From the NCBI RefSeq assembly GCF_043497005.1, contig NZ_JBIEKE010000002.1, forward strand, positions 930,001 through 994,000: a stretch of 64,000 nt of DNA, in the 5' to 3' direction. The notes under the pieces are model-generated. The model had not been told where the DNA came from. It saw only the letters and a list, made by a program, of their open reading frames with translations, and made no database searches. Positions 16,956 to 25,787 of the stretch are shown one piece after another; the first letter of the stretch is position 1; each line of letters begins with the position of its first letter. The DNA comes from Halobacillus_A sp043497005 (GTDB lineage Bacteria; Bacillota; Bacilli; Bacillales; Halobacillaceae). The translations under genes were made by a program, and so were the position numbers.

Positions 16956-17615
16956 TTAAAACGTCTGTTCAATCATGACAGGAAGTTCCTCTATTTTCCC
17001 TATGGAATGTTCAACCTTTACGTTTCCCCAATAGTCTTCTTTTTTCCATACCCCCTGCATGCCTGCCTGGATAGCAGCCTTGACATCATTTTCAGGGTGA
17101 TCACCAACAAAAAGACTATCTTCCGCTCTAGCGTTCAACTGCTTTAATGCACGGTGAAAAATTTGCGGATCCGGTTTTTTCAGCCTTTCTTTTTCAGATA
17201 TAAGAATAACATCAAAATAGTGGTCAATTTTTAAAGCCTGCAAGTTATCAAGTTGAAAAGGGTCTCTTCCATTAGTAATGATGCCAAGCTGAAAGTCACT
17301 TTCTTTAAGACCTTTTAATACCTTATTTACGTTCGGAAAAGCAATACAGGACTCGTGAAAGTAACTAAAATAGTCTTTGATAAGCTCTTCCGCCCTTAAC
17401 CCACGAATATGAAGCTCTTCTACCAGCTTAGGGTAAACCACTTCCTTAGGGACATATCCTTTTTCATCTAATTCAACCAATCGGTTTATGTATTTTTTCT
17501 CACCAATATGGCACAGCTGTCTGTATTTTCGGTACTGTGACTTTGCGAACGCTATTAAGGATTGATCCCTGTCTAACAATGTCCCATCTAAATCGAAAAG
17601 CACAGCTTTTATCAA
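16956..17615 (-). CDS. HAD-superfamily hydrolase
   Basis: This 219-residue phosphatase-type HAD protein has motif I FDLDGTLLD (residues 7-15), motif II in GIITNGRD, motif III K around RLKKPDPQIF, and motif IV in FVGDHPENDV. The helical cap between motifs I and II makes it a subclass I enzyme like phosphoglycolate phosphatase or YjjG-type nucleotidases. The substrate is unknown. The TTG start at 17615 follows AAGGAGGAG. First gene of a probable two-gene unit. Confidence 0.9.
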   Translation of the reverse strand: MIKAVLFDLDGTLLDRDQSLIAFAKSQYRKYRQLCHIGEKKYINRLVELDEKGYVPKEVVYPKLVEELHIRGLRAEELIKDYFSYFHESCIAFPNVNKVLKGLKESDFQLGIITNGRDPFQLDNLQALKIDHYFDVILISEKERLKKPDPQIFHRALKQLNARAEDSLFVGDHPENDVKAAIQAGMQGVWKKEDYWGNVKVEHSIGKIEELPVMIEQTF

Positions 17616-17951
17616 ATAAACTCCTCCTTATCTTGAATAATTCTACGTAAAATGAACGATCCCTTTAAAATGATGTAATGATTGTGCATTTCTATAACAG
17701 ATCCATATTTTTTACAATATGCAGGGTCTTCTTCTTATTCGAACAACTCTAATGTTTTATTTCTTATATCCTCAGAATCAATGGATAGTTTTTTCGTCTG
17801 TCCCGTCTTAACAGCGATCTTATATGTGCTTAGCTACCAATTCTTTTTGTTTATGTCCCGCACGACTTCCTAACTACCTTCCCCCTTGTAATCTGCTCAG
17901 AATCATTGGCGACGATAAACGGGCAGCCGACTAGCGACTACCCTGAGCAAC
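17616..17951. other. Intergenic stretch without recognisable gene
   Basis: About 340 nt between the HAD gene start and the DUF1540 stop. A 63-codon plus-strand frame has no ribosome-binding site and reads as low-complexity noise. I see no riboswitch or strong terminator. Confidence 0.5.
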
Positions 17952-18107
17952 CTATATTTCCGGATCAAAAGTTTTACAATCAGTCTCCTCTTTCTTCGTC
18001 GCTTGATCCCCGGCATGACTGACTACATAAATTGCTTCAGCCGTACATTTGTTGCCTTTGCTCCAGTACTTACAGTTATTCACTTCGCACAAGACGTCTT
18101 TAGCCAT
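17952..18107 (-). CDS. DUF1540 small cysteine-rich protein
   Basis: This 51-residue protein has an ATG at 18107 with GGGAGGTGG eight nt upstream. The sequence begins MAKDVLCEVNNCKYW and continues SKGNKCTAEAIYV; TDCKTFDPEI closes it. The four Cys in C-x4-C, GNKC and TDC match the DUF1540 pattern, probably metal-binding. In bacilli such proteins are often sporulation-associated, but the role is not known. A hairpin (CGCTGT/ACAGCG) sits just upstream. It is monocistronic and divergent from the ABC-F gene. Confidence 0.9.
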   Translation of the reverse strand: MAKDVLCEVNNCKYWSKGNKCTAEAIYVVSHAGDQATKKEETDCKTFDPEI

Positions 18108-18304
18108 CGGTATTGCCACCTCCCTCGCTGTTATTTTTCACAGCGGGAAGTAAATTCATGCAGAATTGATTTTGGTAATTCACGGACTATACAATCTCCA
18201 AACAATTTCCTTCACCCTTATTTTATCAACAAAAGGCTTTATTGTCTCTGCCTTCCCCTTTATAATGGGAGAAGCAGAATTTTACGAAGGAATAGGTGTA
18301 TATC

Positions 18305-19864
18305 ATGAGTTTACTCACAGTGAATAAGTTAAGTCACGGGTTTGGCGACCGTGCGATTTTTGATGACGTATCATTTCGTTTGCTTCAAGGTGAACATATT
18401 GGACTTATTGGAGCCAATGGTGAAGGTAAGTCTACGTTTATGAATATTATAACCGGTCAATTAGAGCCGGATGCAGGTGCGGTTTCTTGGGCGAAACACT
18501 CAAGAATAGGTTATTTAGATCAGCATGCTGATTTAAAACAGGGCATGACGATGCGTGATGCACTGCGCACAGCCTTTCAATATTTATTTGATATGGAACA
18601 AGAGATGAATAGTCTTTTTGCTAAAATGGGAGAAGCAGGTCCTGAAGAGTTGGAAGAATTACTTGAAGAAACAGGACGCCTTCAGGAGGCTTTAACGAAC
18701 AATGACTTTTATACAATTGATGCCAAAGTCGACGAAGTAGCTAATGGCCTTGGACTGGATGAAATCGGTCTCGACCGTGATGTGCACGATTTGAGCGGAG
18801 GGCAGCGAACGAAAGTTTTATTAGCTAAGCTTCTTCTAGAGAAGCCTGATATCCTACTGCTGGATGAGCCGACCAACTATTTAGATGTCAAGCATATTGA
18901 TTGGCTGCGTAACTATTTAATTGCGTATGAACATGCATTTATTCTTGTTTCTCACGACATTCCGTTTTTAAACAGTGTCGTCAATTTGATATATCATGTG
19001 GAAAATCAGGAACTCACACGTTATCCAGGCGATTATGACGAGTTTTTGCGTGTGTATGAAATGAAAAAGCAGCAGAAAGAAGCAGCATTTAAGAAACAAC
19101 AGAAAGAAATAGCGAACTTAAAAGACTTCGTCGCTCGTAATAAAGCGAACGCGGCAACGAGCCGAATGGCAATGTCCCGCCAGAAAAAACTTGATAAAAT
19201 GGACATCATTGAACTTGATTCTGAAAAACCAAAACCATCATTCCGCTTTAAGCAGGCACGAACGCCTGGTAAATATCTATTTGAAACGAACGATCTGGTT
19301 ATTGGTTATGGTGAACCTTTATCAAAACCATTAAATTTAGCCATGGAACGAGGGGAGAAAATTGCTTTATCAGGTGCCAACGGGATTGGGAAAACCACCT
19401 TACTAAAGAGCATCCTGGGTGAAATTCAGCCGGTTTCAGGAGCCGTAGAATTAGGAGAACACCTTCACATTGGTTATTTTGAACAGGAATTAAAAGAAGA
19501 ATCTAACCGCACGTGTATTGAAGAAATCTGGGAAGAATTTCGTCACTTTACCCAGCAGGAAGTACGTGGGTCTTTAGCAAAATGCGGACTCACTAAGAAG
19601 CATATCGAAAGTAAAGTGCAAGTACTGAGCGGCGGTGAAAAAGCAAAGGTCCGCCTCTGTAAGCTTATTAATAAAGAAACGAACTTACTTGTGCTTGATG
19701 AGCCGACTAACCACTTAGATGTGGATGCGAAAGCTGAACTGAAGCGTGCCTTAAAAGAATACAAAGGCAGTGTTCTTCTCATTTCCCATGAACCTGAATT
19801 TTATCAGGACATCGTTACAGATGTATGGAACTGTGAAAGCTGGACCACTAAAGTATTTCAATAA
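18305..19864 (+). CDS. ABC-F family ATPase (YkpA/YbiT-like)
   Basis: This soluble protein carries two ABC cassettes and no TM domain. It has 519 residues from the ATG at 18305 (MSLLTVNKLSHGFGD); an in-frame GTG three codons earlier is less well placed. Cassette 1 has Walker A GANGEGKST, signature LSGGQRTKV and Walker B LLLLDEPTNYLD. Cassette 2 has GANGIGKTT, LSGGEKAKV and LLVLDEPTNHLD. The charged linker (KKQQKEAAFKKQQKEIANL) is the ABC-F P-site-tRNA interaction motif region. ABC-F proteins act on ribosomes (translation factors or antibiotic protection); this one resembles the housekeeping YkpA/YbiT branch. Confidence 0.93.
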   Translation: MSLLTVNKLSHGFGDRAIFDDVSFRLLQGEHIGLIGANGEGKSTFMNIITGQLEPDAGAVSWAKHSRIGYLDQHADLKQGMTMRDALRTAFQYLFDMEQEMNSLFAKMGEAGPEELEELLEETGRLQEALTNNDFYTIDAKVDEVANGLGLDEIGLDRDVHDLSGGQRTKVLLAKLLLEKPDILLLDEPTNYLDVKHIDWLRNYLIAYEHAFILVSHDIPFLNSVVNLIYHVENQELTRYPGDYDEFLRVYEMKKQQKEAAFKKQQKEIANLKDFVARNKANAATSRMAMSRQKKLDKMDIIELDSEKPKPSFRFKQARTPGKYLFETNDLVIGYGEPLSKPLNLAMERGEKIALSGANGIGKTTLLKSILGEIQPVSGAVELGEHLHIGYFEQELKEESNRTCIEEIWEEFRHFTQQEVRGSLAKCGLTKKHIESKVQVLSGGEKAKVRLCKLINKETNLLVLDEPTNHLDVDAKAELKRALKEYKGSVLLISHEPEFYQDIVTDVWNCESWTTKVFQ

Positions 19865-19925
19865 AAAAGACTGCCTCTTTTAAGGAGGCCACGAAATACT
19901 GAAGATTTATGAGAGGCAGATTACA

Positions 19926-20216
19926 AAAGAAGCTGGGAGATAACTGAGTAAGGCATAATATAATCCGAACGATTTTATGGAAATCAGTTCGGATTATTTA
20001 TCTGCTAGGAAAGGATTTTACCCTCGCTCCTTCAAAACACTTCCCTTTCCGTGGGCACGGCCTCAGCTTCCTCGGAAAGCAAAGAGCGCTTTCCTGCGGC
20101 CGCTGTTCCTACAGGAGTCTAGCGTGTTTTGACTGCGCTAATGATCTGCGCTTACACGATTCAGCTTTTATCATTCGTTTTTTGAAATAAAAGCTTTACT
20201 TATGTCCCAGCCTCTT
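19926..20216 (+). repeat. Composite intergenic repeat E2 with imperfect inverted ends
   Basis: The left end AAGAAGCTGGGAGATAACTG and the right end TTACTTATGTCCCAGCCTCT are imperfect inverted repeats, as in the element at 13514. Over the first 105 nt the two copies align almost base for base, including the hairpin TAATCCGAAC/GTTCGGATTA (19961-19996). The middle holds a GC-rich module (CTTCCTCGGAAAGCAAAG) that recurs in degenerate form at 25.8, 32.7 and 54.1 kb. Confidence 0.85.
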
Positions 20217-20257
20217 CTTTTAATTCCAAGAAACCTGTACCCTCTATTCCTTAATTA

Positions 20258-20440
20258 GTTTTAGGATTCGTTTCACATTAGCTGTGAAACTCGCCATTGC
20301 GCGTTGAGTTGGATGCCTTTGAGACCCGAAGGAGGAATCCTCATATCCGGGTCTATGCTCGAGTCAAAGATCCACTTAGTCAAGTGAATTTCTTGACCAG
20401 GTTAGCTGAGGCCGTGCCCGCGGCAAGCGTCAACAATTCC
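20258..20440. repeat. Further repeat modules next to E2
   Basis: It contains GATTCGTTTCACATTAGCTG (copy of modules at 13.7 and 32.9 kb) and, near 20400, TTAGCTGAGGCCGTGCCCGC, which is related in inverted orientation to the GC-rich module inside E2. No gene is visible between the ABC-F and TetR genes. Confidence 0.65.
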
Positions 20441-20492
20441 ATTAAATAAAAGGGAGGTGTTTTAATAGCCTCTCTTTTTTAGAGCAGTCTTT

Positions 20493-21095
20493 TTAATCAA
20501 TTTTAAGTGCCAGTTTCAAAAATTCAACGAGCATTTCAGATTGCTCTTTCAACTTTAAATCTGAAGCGGGTAATATAGCATGATCGAGAGCCAGACCGTC
20601 AATATGAGCAATAAGTGAACGAGCTAACGTTTCGCTGTCGTATCGATCACTGAACTCCCCGCTTTTCTGTCCCGCCTCAAAGATATTCGCATAAAGAGTA
20701 ATCCCGGAAGCATAGCGCTGCTGACCGAATTTTCTTCGTCGCTCATCATTTCTCCCGGTAATAAAAAACTCTAAATTACTAGGAGCAAGCGGATCCATTT
20801 GATTATCGGGCACCCGATCTTCTCCAAATAAGTACGTCAGCAGTAAATCCCAATATGATTCCTCATCTTCTAGTTTTAGGGACGTATCACTTACTTCCTC
20901 GTTTAATAAAGCTTCGTATAGATCTTCTTTGCTCGAAAAATACTGATAAAGACCGCCCCTGCTGACTTTCGCTTCCTCCATAATATCTTTCATTGTGGTT
21001 ATGGTATATCCTTGCCTGCTAAACACCTTTTTGGCTGCTGCTAAAATATCAGCTCGTCGTTGCTCCAGGTGTTCCTGGCTGACTTTCGGTGCCAT
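20493..21095 (-). CDS. TetR-family transcriptional repressor
   Basis: The 200-residue regulator has an N-terminal HTH: ADILAAAKKVFSRQGY, then TTMKDIMEEAKVSRGGLYQY (about residues 14-56). The C-terminal ligand domain is similar to the YfiR type. The ATG at 21095 has AAAGGGGAAG upstream, inside the end of the MFS gene. It is co-transcribed with and downstream of that transporter, so autoregulation through the operator at 22361 is the simplest model. Confidence 0.92.
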   Translation of the reverse strand: MAPKVSQEHLEQRRADILAAAKKVFSRQGYTITTMKDIMEEAKVSRGGLYQYFSSKEDLYEALLNEEVSDTSLKLEDEESYWDLLLTYLFGEDRVPDNQMDPLAPSNLEFFITGRNDERRRKFGQQRYASGITLYANIFEAGQKSGEFSDRYDSETLARSLIAHIDGLALDHAILPASDLKLKEQSEMLVEFLKLALKID

Positions 21096-22314
21096 GGACT
21101 CTTCCCCTTTCTACTTTATTTTTCGCTAAATACCCTGTGAACGAAATAAGAACGAGAATTGAGGCCGTGACGATAAAAGTTGGGACCGCTCCAAACTGAC
21201 TAGCGAGCCATCCCCCAAGTAAAGGACCAATAATTGTAGCTATTGTCATTACGCTATTTATCACGCCGAACACTCTCCCTGTCATGTGAACAGGTGTTTC
21301 AACTTGAACGGTTGCCTGAAAAGGAACAAAAATATGACTGGCCGCAAACCCTCCGGTCAAGCCAAACAAAGGACCCCATAAGATAGAAAAGGCAACGTCA
21401 AAATAAGTACAAACGCCCATCATGGCAAAACTGATTCCCAACCCGCTTACACCGGCTAACATATTAGGAAACGCTCGATAATCCGTTTTTTTCGCCAGCC
21501 GCCACCCTGCAAGGAACATCCCGAGCCCTGACGCTGTAACAATGTAGCCGAATAAATCTGGAGAGGCGGTGGACAGATCGCGAATGAGAATAATAATTTG
21601 TGAATCGGCTAATTGTAAAATCAATAAACTGACTCCTAAAAAGGCTAAGCCCATCACGATAAAGGAGTCTCGTTGGATAAAAGAAAGTCCTGTGAGGAAC
21701 TCGTGTTTAAAAGTGAACCGATGACCTTCTTCCCCTTGTTCTTCATTTAAAGTTTCCAAAGATTTTGGCAGTAGAAAAATAAATATGGCGGAGAGAAAAA
21801 AAGAAGCTGAATCAATAAAAAAAACGATTTTCGCCCCAAAAGCCGCTACTAATAAACCGCTGAGAAGAGGCCCCATAACCTTTGTACTAGAATCAATCAT
21901 CGAAGTGACCGACATCGCACTTTTCATGTGCTCAGGTGCTACCAGCTCTTTTAACTTACCATTTTTCGCTGGAACAAAAACAGCTGAAAATGCGCCTATA
22001 GTAAACAAACATAAATAAACGAGCCACAATGTTTCCGCAAAAGCAAGCACTAGAAACAGCCCAGCCCTCACGAGATCTGACATCATCATCAGCAGTTTCC
22101 GGTTCATTCGATCTGCAACTGTGCCTGCTGCGGGACCAAGCAGAGCCATAGGTAACGCCAGACATAAAAAAACGAGTGAGACTTGCATTGGTGTAGCTTC
22201 CCACTTTAAACCTACCAGCGTAATGATGGCTACAATACTCAGCCAGTCCCCGAGGCTTGAAATCACCTGCGCAGTCATTAACGTTACATATCCCCTATTT
22301 TTACTTAACTTCAT
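21049..22314 (-). CDS. MFS transporter, probable efflux pump
   Basis: This 421-residue protein has about twelve TM segments of the major facilitator superfamily, MFS_3/YfiS-like. It carries the loop motif GPAAGTVADRMNRKLLMMMSD between helices 2 and 3. The substrate is unknown; pairing with a TetR regulator suggests drug or toxic-compound export. Its last 47 nt overlap the TetR gene in another frame, longer than the usual coupling overlap. The C-terminal HGTESQPGTPGATTS encoded there is low-complexity and may be a stop-codon-loss extension. Confidence 0.9.
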   Translation of the reverse strand: MKLSKNRGYVTLMTAQVISSLGDWLSIVAIITLVGLKWEATPMQVSLVFLCLALPMALLGPAAGTVADRMNRKLLMMMSDLVRAGLFLVLAFAETLWLVYLCLFTIGAFSAVFVPAKNGKLKELVAPEHMKSAMSVTSMIDSSTKVMGPLLSGLLVAAFGAKIVFFIDSASFFLSAIFIFLLPKSLETLNEEQGEEGHRFTFKHEFLTGLSFIQRDSFIVMGLAFLGVSLLILQLADSQIIILIRDLSTASPDLFGYIVTASGLGMFLAGWRLAKKTDYRAFPNMLAGVSGLGISFAMMGVCTYFDVAFSILWGPLFGLTGGFAASHIFVPFQATVQVETPVHMTGRVFGVINSVMTIATIIGPLLGGWLASQFGAVPTFIVTASILVLISFTGYLAKNKVERGRVHGTESQPGTPGATTS

Positions 22315-22343
22315 CCCCGTACCGCCCCCATAAAGACACCAAT

Positions 22344-22384
22344 GTCGTTTTTATTATTATAACGACACTACCGTCGTTTTGCAA
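22344..22384 (-). promoter_or_regulatory. Promoter and TetR operator of the MFS-TetR operon
   Basis: On the minus strand, -35 TTGCAA (22384-22379) and -10 TATAAT (22361-22356) are separated by exactly 17 nt. That spacer is filled by the palindrome AACGACGGTAGTGTCGTT (22378-22361). A further half-site GTCGTT (plus strand) lies at 22344-22349. The repressor binding here would block RNA polymerase directly. Confidence 0.8.
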
Positions 22385-22548
22385 ATGTTTCTTTTAAAAG
22401 TAATCAAACCTAAATGGTCAAACCATGCCTGTATAACAACTAAGCTATATGTAAAAACTAACGATTACATTATTTTACCAAAAAACATGATAAGGTAAAT
22501 TCCCCCATATACTATTTATAGGAAATACGTGAAAGGAGGTCTTCCACC

Positions 22549-23673
22549 TTGCTCAAACGAACGAGAAAACATATTAAACAATTAAAAAGAAGCATCACCC
22601 AGTCATTGAACACCCCTGGCCGTCCCACGCTTCCTCAAGATGAATTAAACATCATTGAACGTATTCGAAAAGCTGCAGCGGCAAATAATCAAAATAATAT
22701 TACGAGAACCCAGGCTTATTTCAACTTTTATCAAAACCATCCTGAAGTCCATTGGGCACTGCTGGCTCACCTCGTCTCACGTAATGCCGGATGGAATATG
22801 ACTGATCTCAAAGGAGAGTATTTACCAAAGTTGTTAACCGACCAAGAACAAGTCGACTTCTTCGCTTTCTTAGAACGGGGCAATTGGCTCATCTTTCAGG
22901 ATGCTTATCCTCAATTACTGTTATATGAAGAAAGCAAGAAACAGAAGCGTCCACTCTTCCACTTGCTCGACCCGCTTAACATTTCTAAGTTTATGAAGCC
23001 TTTCTGGGAGAATATGTGGTCTAATGAACGGAAAGAAGAGTTGACCATTGCTCTAATCATAAATGAGCAGCAGTATATTGAAAAACGGGTGATCCATAAT
23101 ACACACTACAAAAATAAAGTGCTCGATACGATCATGTTTAAACTGCAGGACGTTTTAGACTTCAATCACATCCTTATACCATACACTACTCCTCTGCAGC
23201 AAAAAACAAAACTGGTTGGTGGAACGGTACATCACTTTTCATCAGTGGAAGACCGAATTACTTTAGGGAAAGGATTATACGATTTACTTTTTTCAGTTCA
23301 AAGTAGGCTGACTCAGACCGTCAAGTGGGCCGAGACAAACCCTCATACAGGTTCACGTAAAGATTACTGGCCCGACCTTTTTAATGATGTGAAAGAATCC
23401 ACCCCCGGACAAGTGCATGAATTAAAAAGCAGCCCATGTTCACTGCAAGTAAAAGCCTCACGTATCTATAGTCCTTCCCTCCCTTCTGTTTGGAAGGATT
23501 GGGAGCACAACAAAGCTGAGCCGGGTGATTGGTACCCTAATAAGAAGATGTTTCATTTCGTGAAACAACCGATTAAACAACTAAGCGGTGATATTGAGAA
23601 GACGTATTGCGAGACGATTGAAGAGCTGGAGATGGCTGCTTTTACAAAAAATACATTTTTCCATAAAAAATGA
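22549..23673 (+). CDS. DUF2515 family protein (YppC-like)
   Basis: This 374-residue soluble protein resembles the Bacillus YppC/DUF2515 family, recognised by NITRTQAYFNFYQNHPEVHW, LLAHLVSRNAGWNMTDL and YPQLLLYEESKK. The function is unknown. It has a basic N-terminus and no signal peptide or TM. The TTG start at 22549 follows AAAGGAGG. The nucleoside hydrolase gene begins 25 nt after its stop. Confidence 0.85.
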   Translation: MLKRTRKHIKQLKRSITQSLNTPGRPTLPQDELNIIERIRKAAAANNQNNITRTQAYFNFYQNHPEVHWALLAHLVSRNAGWNMTDLKGEYLPKLLTDQEQVDFFAFLERGNWLIFQDAYPQLLLYEESKKQKRPLFHLLDPLNISKFMKPFWENMWSNERKEELTIALIINEQQYIEKRVIHNTHYKNKVLDTIMFKLQDVLDFNHILIPYTTPLQQKTKLVGGTVHHFSSVEDRITLGKGLYDLLFSVQSRLTQTVKWAETNPHTGSRKDYWPDLFNDVKESTPGQVHELKSSPCSLQVKASRIYSPSLPSVWKDWEHNKAEPGDWYPNKKMFHFVKQPIKQLSGDIEKTYCETIEELEMAAFTKNTFFHKK

Positions 23674-23698
23674 TCTACTGCTAGAAGGAGGCTTTTTC

Positions 23699-24631
23699 AT
23701 GAAAAAAGTCTTGATTATTGGTGATCCTGGTGTAGATGATGCCTTTGCTATAATGTATGCTCTCCGGCATCCTGAAATAGAAGTGGTAGGAATTGTGTCG
23801 GGCTATGGAAATGTTAGTCAACAAGATACTGTACGCAATACAAAGCTTTTACTGGATCTTGCAGATCTGGAGGAGATCCCGATAATTCTCGGTGCCGACA
23901 GACCGTTAACCGGGGAAGAGCCTCAATATTTTTACGATGTACACGGTAATTATGGCCTGGGCGGACTCATTCCTGACTCTCCCGCTTCCATAAAGGTGTA
24001 TCCCCTTACAAAAGTATATGAATTGATAGATGAGCACGGTAAAGATCTTACTCTTGCCAATCTCTCCCGCCTAAGTACTCTAGCTCTTATGTATTTACAT
24101 CCTGAAAATAATTTGGATCAAGTGGATCAAGTGCTCATTATGGGGGGAGCTTTTCACGTACCAGGCAACGTTACACCCCTAGCCGAGGCCAATGTTTACG
24201 GCGATCCTCAAGCCGCCAAAGTTGTTGCAAAGCATGGACGTAATTTAACCTTTATCCCTCTAAATGTAAGCAACCGCGCTATTATTACCAACGAGGTTAT
24301 TGATTACCTTGCACAGAACTCCAGTTCTCCTTACACTCCTATTTTAGAACCAATTATGAGCTATTACAGTAAGCAGTATGAAACTATTATGCCCGGAATC
24401 AATGGCGCCCCGCTGCATGATGTTACTCTTTTTTCCTATTTGTTAAATCCAGATCGGTATTTTACTGTGAATCGGCAAGTACATGTCACAGTAGATGGTC
24501 CTTCGAGGGGATTAACACATGCCGATTTTCGTCCTAACCCTAAAACTTTAGATAAGGATCCTATCCATACGATTGTCGTGGATTTTGATTCATCTTTTTT
24601 TGTAAAAGATTTCATCAAAATAATGAGTTAA
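23699..24631 (+). CDS. Inosine/uridine-preferring nucleoside hydrolase family protein
   Basis: The 310 residues run from the ATG at 23699 (MKKVLIIGDPGVDDAFAIMY) with AGAAGGAGG upstream; a much earlier in-frame start lies inside the previous gene and is rejected. Family members hydrolyse N-ribosidic bonds with a Ca2+ held by an Asp cluster. The second, third and fourth Asp (DPGVDD) are present, but the first Asp of the usual DTDPG is Ile. The LADLEEIPIILGADRPL and NVYGDPQAAKVV (loop near the metal) regions are also seen. Known relatives in bacilli share this variant; the substrate is uncertain. Confidence 0.88.
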   Translation: MKKVLIIGDPGVDDAFAIMYALRHPEIEVVGIVSGYGNVSQQDTVRNTKLLLDLADLEEIPIILGADRPLTGEEPQYFYDVHGNYGLGGLIPDSPASIKVYPLTKVYELIDEHGKDLTLANLSRLSTLALMYLHPENNLDQVDQVLIMGGAFHVPGNVTPLAEANVYGDPQAAKVVAKHGRNLTFIPLNVSNRAIITNEVIDYLAQNSSSPYTPILEPIMSYYSKQYETIMPGINGAPLHDVTLFSYLLNPDRYFTVNRQVHVTVDGPSRGLTHADFRPNPKTLDKDPIHTIVVDFDSSFFVKDFIKIMS

Positions 24632-24753
24632 TAATGATACGAGAACAAAGTACACCATTACCGTATAAGATAACAGTACGAATAAAATTTTATAGGTAGT
24701 GATCAAAACGATTTTGGGGAGTCGAGAAGAGGCATGATTGGCTTTAAATAAAT

Positions 24754-24784
24754 AACGCCCTTACGTTTAAATCGTAAGGACGTT
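24754..24784 (-). terminator. Terminator, mainly serving the Fin-like gene
   Basis: The arms AACGCCCTTACG and CGTAAGGACGTT have one internal mismatch and are followed on the minus strand by a T-rich tract. It may also stop plus-strand transcription from the nucleoside hydrolase. Confidence 0.75.
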
Positions 24785-24789
24785 CCTTT

Positions 24790-25014
24790 CTAACTGAAAA
24801 TATTAGGGTCATAACGTACGGAAGATCGTTCTGCTTCTTTACAATTATCGCAAATGGTACGAATCGCCAAACCATGTTCCCCTTCCATTTGAACGGTTTG
24901 CGCCTCATCCGCATCATTTAGAACATCAGATCCCAGTTGAGAAACATCCGATTGTTTTGCATCCAGTTCGCCTACTTGCCGATTACATTGACGGCAGTAA
25001 TATTTAATTTTCAT
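24790..25014 (-). CDS. Anti-sigma-F factor Fin family protein (DUF2757)
   Basis: This 74-residue zinc-ribbon protein has Cys pairs at CRQC (7,10) and CDNC (55,58). It matches the Fin/YabK family: KIKYYCRQCNRQVGELD, then a central LGSDVLNDADEA and TICDNCKEA. Fin inhibits SigF during the switch to SigG in sporulating Bacillus. fin normally sits near pth/mfd; the different location suggests this is a paralogue whose target is not known. The ATG follows GAGGAGGAACGAG. Confidence 0.88.
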   Translation of the reverse strand: MKIKYYCRQCNRQVGELDAKQSDVSQLGSDVLNDADEAQTVQMEGEHGLAIRTICDNCKEAERSSVRYDPNIFS

Positions 25015-25201
25015 CTCGTTCCTCCTCGAGAGGTGTTGATGCTAGTTTGTTCGAGATGAAATCCAGTTATGCACATTCGACGAAAAGTTCATTTGTTGAT
25101 CAGCGCAAAAGTGATATTAGCAGCGGTTTTTAATATCGTCAGCGTATTAGCTCTAATGATTTTCGATGACCGTATGATTTCACATATGGAGGTACATGAA
25201 A

Positions 25202-25696
25202 ATGATTCACACTATTAAAACGGGAGAAACATTATCCCAAATATCAAGGGACTACCGCACTCCTCTTCCCTTACTTATTCAAGCAAATCCTACAATTGAC
25301 CCAGACATGATTTATCCAGGTCAAACGATCACCATCCCCGGTCTTCCAGAACCAGACACTCTTCCTTATACGATTGATATTTCTATTAATAACCGTCAGC
25401 TTAAGCTGCTTAAAGATGGAGCAGTTGTGAAGCAGTATCCAATTGCGGTTGGCCGCATGCTTCATGGTACACCTGTCGGAGATTTTGTCATTATTAACAA
25501 AGCACCTGACCCAGGAGGACCTTATGGAACGATGTGGATGAGTTTGTCGAAGCAGTACTACGGAATTCATGGGACAAATGATCCCAGCTCCATCGGAAAA
25601 GCTGTATCCCTCGGTTGTGTACGTATGTATAATGAGGATGTTGAAGAATTAGCCCAAACGATTCCAATTGGAACACGAGTATCCATACACCCCTAG
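25202..25696 (+). CDS. LysM-domain L,D-transpeptidase (YkuD family)
   Basis: This cell-wall enzyme forms 3-3 peptidoglycan cross-links or tethers. An N-terminal LysM (HTIKTGETLSQISRDY to PGQTITIPGL) is followed by a YkuD catalytic domain with the His in GIHGTNDPSSIGKAVSLGC and the nucleophile Cys in SLGCVRMYNEDVEEL. There are 164 residues from the second ATG (25202), which has GGAGG at nine nt; the ATG two codons earlier (25196) is too close to the site. No signal peptide is seen, as in B. subtilis YkuD, a spore-associated protein. Confidence 0.92.
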   Translation: MIHTIKTGETLSQISRDYRTPLPLLIQANPTIDPDMIYPGQTITIPGLPEPDTLPYTIDISINNRQLKLLKDGAVVKQYPIAVGRMLHGTPVGDFVIINKAPDPGGPYGTMWMSLSKQYYGIHGTNDPSSIGKAVSLGCVRMYNEDVEELAQTIPIGTRVSIHP

Positions 25697-25787
25697 AAAA
25701 AGCCAAAACGGTTTAGGGTTAATGATTTATAATTTCGTTCTCACAACCTTTCTAAGTAAATGAGAGAATAACTAACTCAACATTATA

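Noticed and set aside
18003..18308. 101-codon plus-strand frame upstream of the ABC-F gene
   Set aside because: It is antisense to the well-supported DUF1540 gene and lacks a ribosome site.
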